Assembly (NCBI RefSeq): GCF_015291745.1
Contig: NZ_CP030059.1
Coordinates: forward strand, 6,909,501-6,973,500
DNA from: Bradyrhizobium sp. CCBAU 53351
GTDB lineage: Bacteria > Pseudomonadota > Alphaproteobacteria > Rhizobiales > Xanthobacteraceae
DNA: 64,000 bases
Reading direction: 5' to 3'
Part shown: piece by piece, positions 63,112 to 64,000 of the stretch
How positions within the stretch are numbered: the first letter of the stretch is position 1
Layout of the letters: every line of letters starts with the position of its first letter
Made by a program: the position numbers and the translations under genes
Notes under the pieces: model-generated
The model's database searches: none
Told to the model about the DNA's origin: nothing
What the model saw: only the letters and a program-made list of their open reading frames with translations

Positions 63112-64000
63112 GCGAAGCAACCGTCGAGCGCATCAGGCTGTTCCTGATCGAGAGCCCGATCAAGATGGCCCGCCTGCAGGGCGTCGGCAACGTCAAGGGC
63201 ACCGTGAAACGGGTGCTGATCGAGCTGACCTCGAGCGACGGCGTGGTCGGCTGGGGCGAGGCGGCGCCGTGGGAGGTCTTCACGGGAACACCTGAGGCCG
63301 CGTTCTCCGCGCTCGACATCTATTTGCGGCCCATCGTTCTGGGCAAACCGGTTCGCCGCATCCGCGCGCTGATGGCGGAGCTCGACCGCGCGCTGGTCGG
63401 ACACGCGGAAGCAAAAGTCGCGGTAGAGATGGCGCTGCTCGACATCGTCGGCAAATCATCGGGGCTGTCGGTCGCCGATTTGCTCGGCGGCCGCGTGCGC
63501 GACACCATTCCCCTCTCCTTCTCGATCGCCGATCCGGATTTCGCTGCGGACCTCGAGCGCATGCGGAAAATGGTTCCTGACGGCAATTTCATCTACAAGG
63601 TCAAGACCGGCGTGAAATCGCATCGCGAGGACCTCGATCATCTCGAGACGATCCGCAAGGAATTCGGTGACAAGGTGGACTTGCGCGTCGACTACAACCA
63701 GGCGCTGACACCGTTCGGCGCAATAAAAATCCTGCGCGATGTCGAGGCGTTCGCCCCGACCTTCATCGAGCAGCCGGTGCCGCGCAAATATCTCGACGTG
63801 ATGGCGCAGCTCACCGCCGCGCTGGAGACGCCCGTACTCGCCGACGAAAGCTGTTTCGATCGCCGCGACATGATGGAGGTGGTACGCCGCGAGGCGGCCG
63901 ACGCCGTCTCGATCAAGCTGATGAAGGCCGGCGGCCTGTTCGAGGCGCAGGCGATCATGGCGATTGCCGACATCGCCGGCCTGCCCGGCTATGGCGGCAC
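63108..64000 (+). CDS. Enolase superfamily enzyme, muconate lactonising type (partial)
   Basis: Starts at ATG 63108 (overlapping the SDR stop) and runs off the window; 297 codons seen of about 370 expected. The N-terminal cap ([17 protein letters not shown]) leads into the barrel with catalytic K-x-K in [10 protein letters not shown], metal ligands Asp in LRVDYNQ, Glu in FIEQPVP and Asp in LADESC, and the second-side lysine in SIKLMKAGG. This places it in the MLE subgroup (cycloisomerases, racemases, epimerases). Substrate probably matches the ABC transporter ligand. Confidence 0.87.
   Translation, partial: MSEATVERIRLFLIESPIKMARLQGVGNVKGTVKRVLIELTSSDGVVGWGEAAPWEVFTGTPEAAFSALDIYLRPIVLGKPVRRIRALMAELDRALVGHAEAKVAVEMALLDIVGKSSGLSVADLLGGRVRDTIPLSFSIADPDFAADLERMRKMVPDGNFIYKVKTGVKSHREDLDHLETIRKEFGDKVDLRVDYNQALTPFGAIKILRDVEAFAPTFIEQPVPRKYLDVMAQLTAALETPVLADESCFDRRDMMEVVRREAADAVSIKLMKAGGLFEAQAIMAIADIAGLPGYGG

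Overview
The window is about 64 kb of high-GC alphaproteobacterial chromosome. The organism looks like Bradyrhizobium or a close relative (Rhodopseudomonas, Afipia). This is an inference from four things: family-level protein types common there (BA14K, DUF1236, DUF1036, TctC-type binding proteins, small secreted Gly/Ser-rich proteins), the gene order rpmH-rnpA-yidC-engB-argB-HAD-dapD-dapE-truA-fmt-def, the ffs-dnaX-ybaB-recR block, and palindromic intergenic repeats of the type that fill Bradyrhizobium genomes. I see no prophage, insertion sequence, rRNA operon or CRISPR array.

The left part (1-17 kb) is accessory metabolism and regulation. A DapA-like lyase/aldolase diverges from a FAD-linked oxidase plus GntR regulator. 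Then come a DMT exporter, a YgiQ radical SAM protein, an Rrf2 regulator with a methyltransferase, a receiver-HWE histidine kinase, a flavin-dependent oxidoreductase, an IclR regulator divergent from an orphan ModA-like binding protein, and a PF04072-type methyltransferase.

From 17 to 20.3 kb there is a cluster of small exported proteins, including three consecutive Gly/Ser/Thr-rich ones (one with eight repeats of about 16 residues) and a 26-residue membrane peptide. From 20.6 to 25.6 kb lies a compact polysaccharide locus (Wzc/GumC-like chain-length protein with a degenerate kinase domain, GH5 glycosidase, Wzy/O-antigen-ligase-like protein) bordered by a C-terminally short LysR gene. From 26 to 38 kb there are an MFS carrier, a methyltransferase/alcohol dehydrogenase pair, two tandem Rnk/GreA-C-like proteins, small envelope proteins, and a catabolic operon (enoyl-CoA hydratase, ADP-forming acyl-CoA synthetase, TctC-type binding protein) beside an IclR regulator. 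Both IclR genes have a TCCAC-N3-GTGGAAA palindrome upstream.

The right part (38-60 kb) is mostly housekeeping: queD, tRNA-Arg(ACG), a sensor kinase, rpmH-rnpA-yidC, engB, argB, dapD-dapE, truA-fmt-def, rmuC, ampG, recR-ybaB-dnaX and the SRP RNA gene ffs. All the repeats I found that end in CGTCAT...ATGACG lie here; none was seen in the first 38 kb. Two copies flank a single-domain GIY-YIG nuclease gene, and one of them overlaps its available start codons. The window ends in an operon for a polar amino acid-type ABC transporter, an SDR protein lacking the usual Tyr/Lys pair, and an enolase-superfamily enzyme cut by the window edge.
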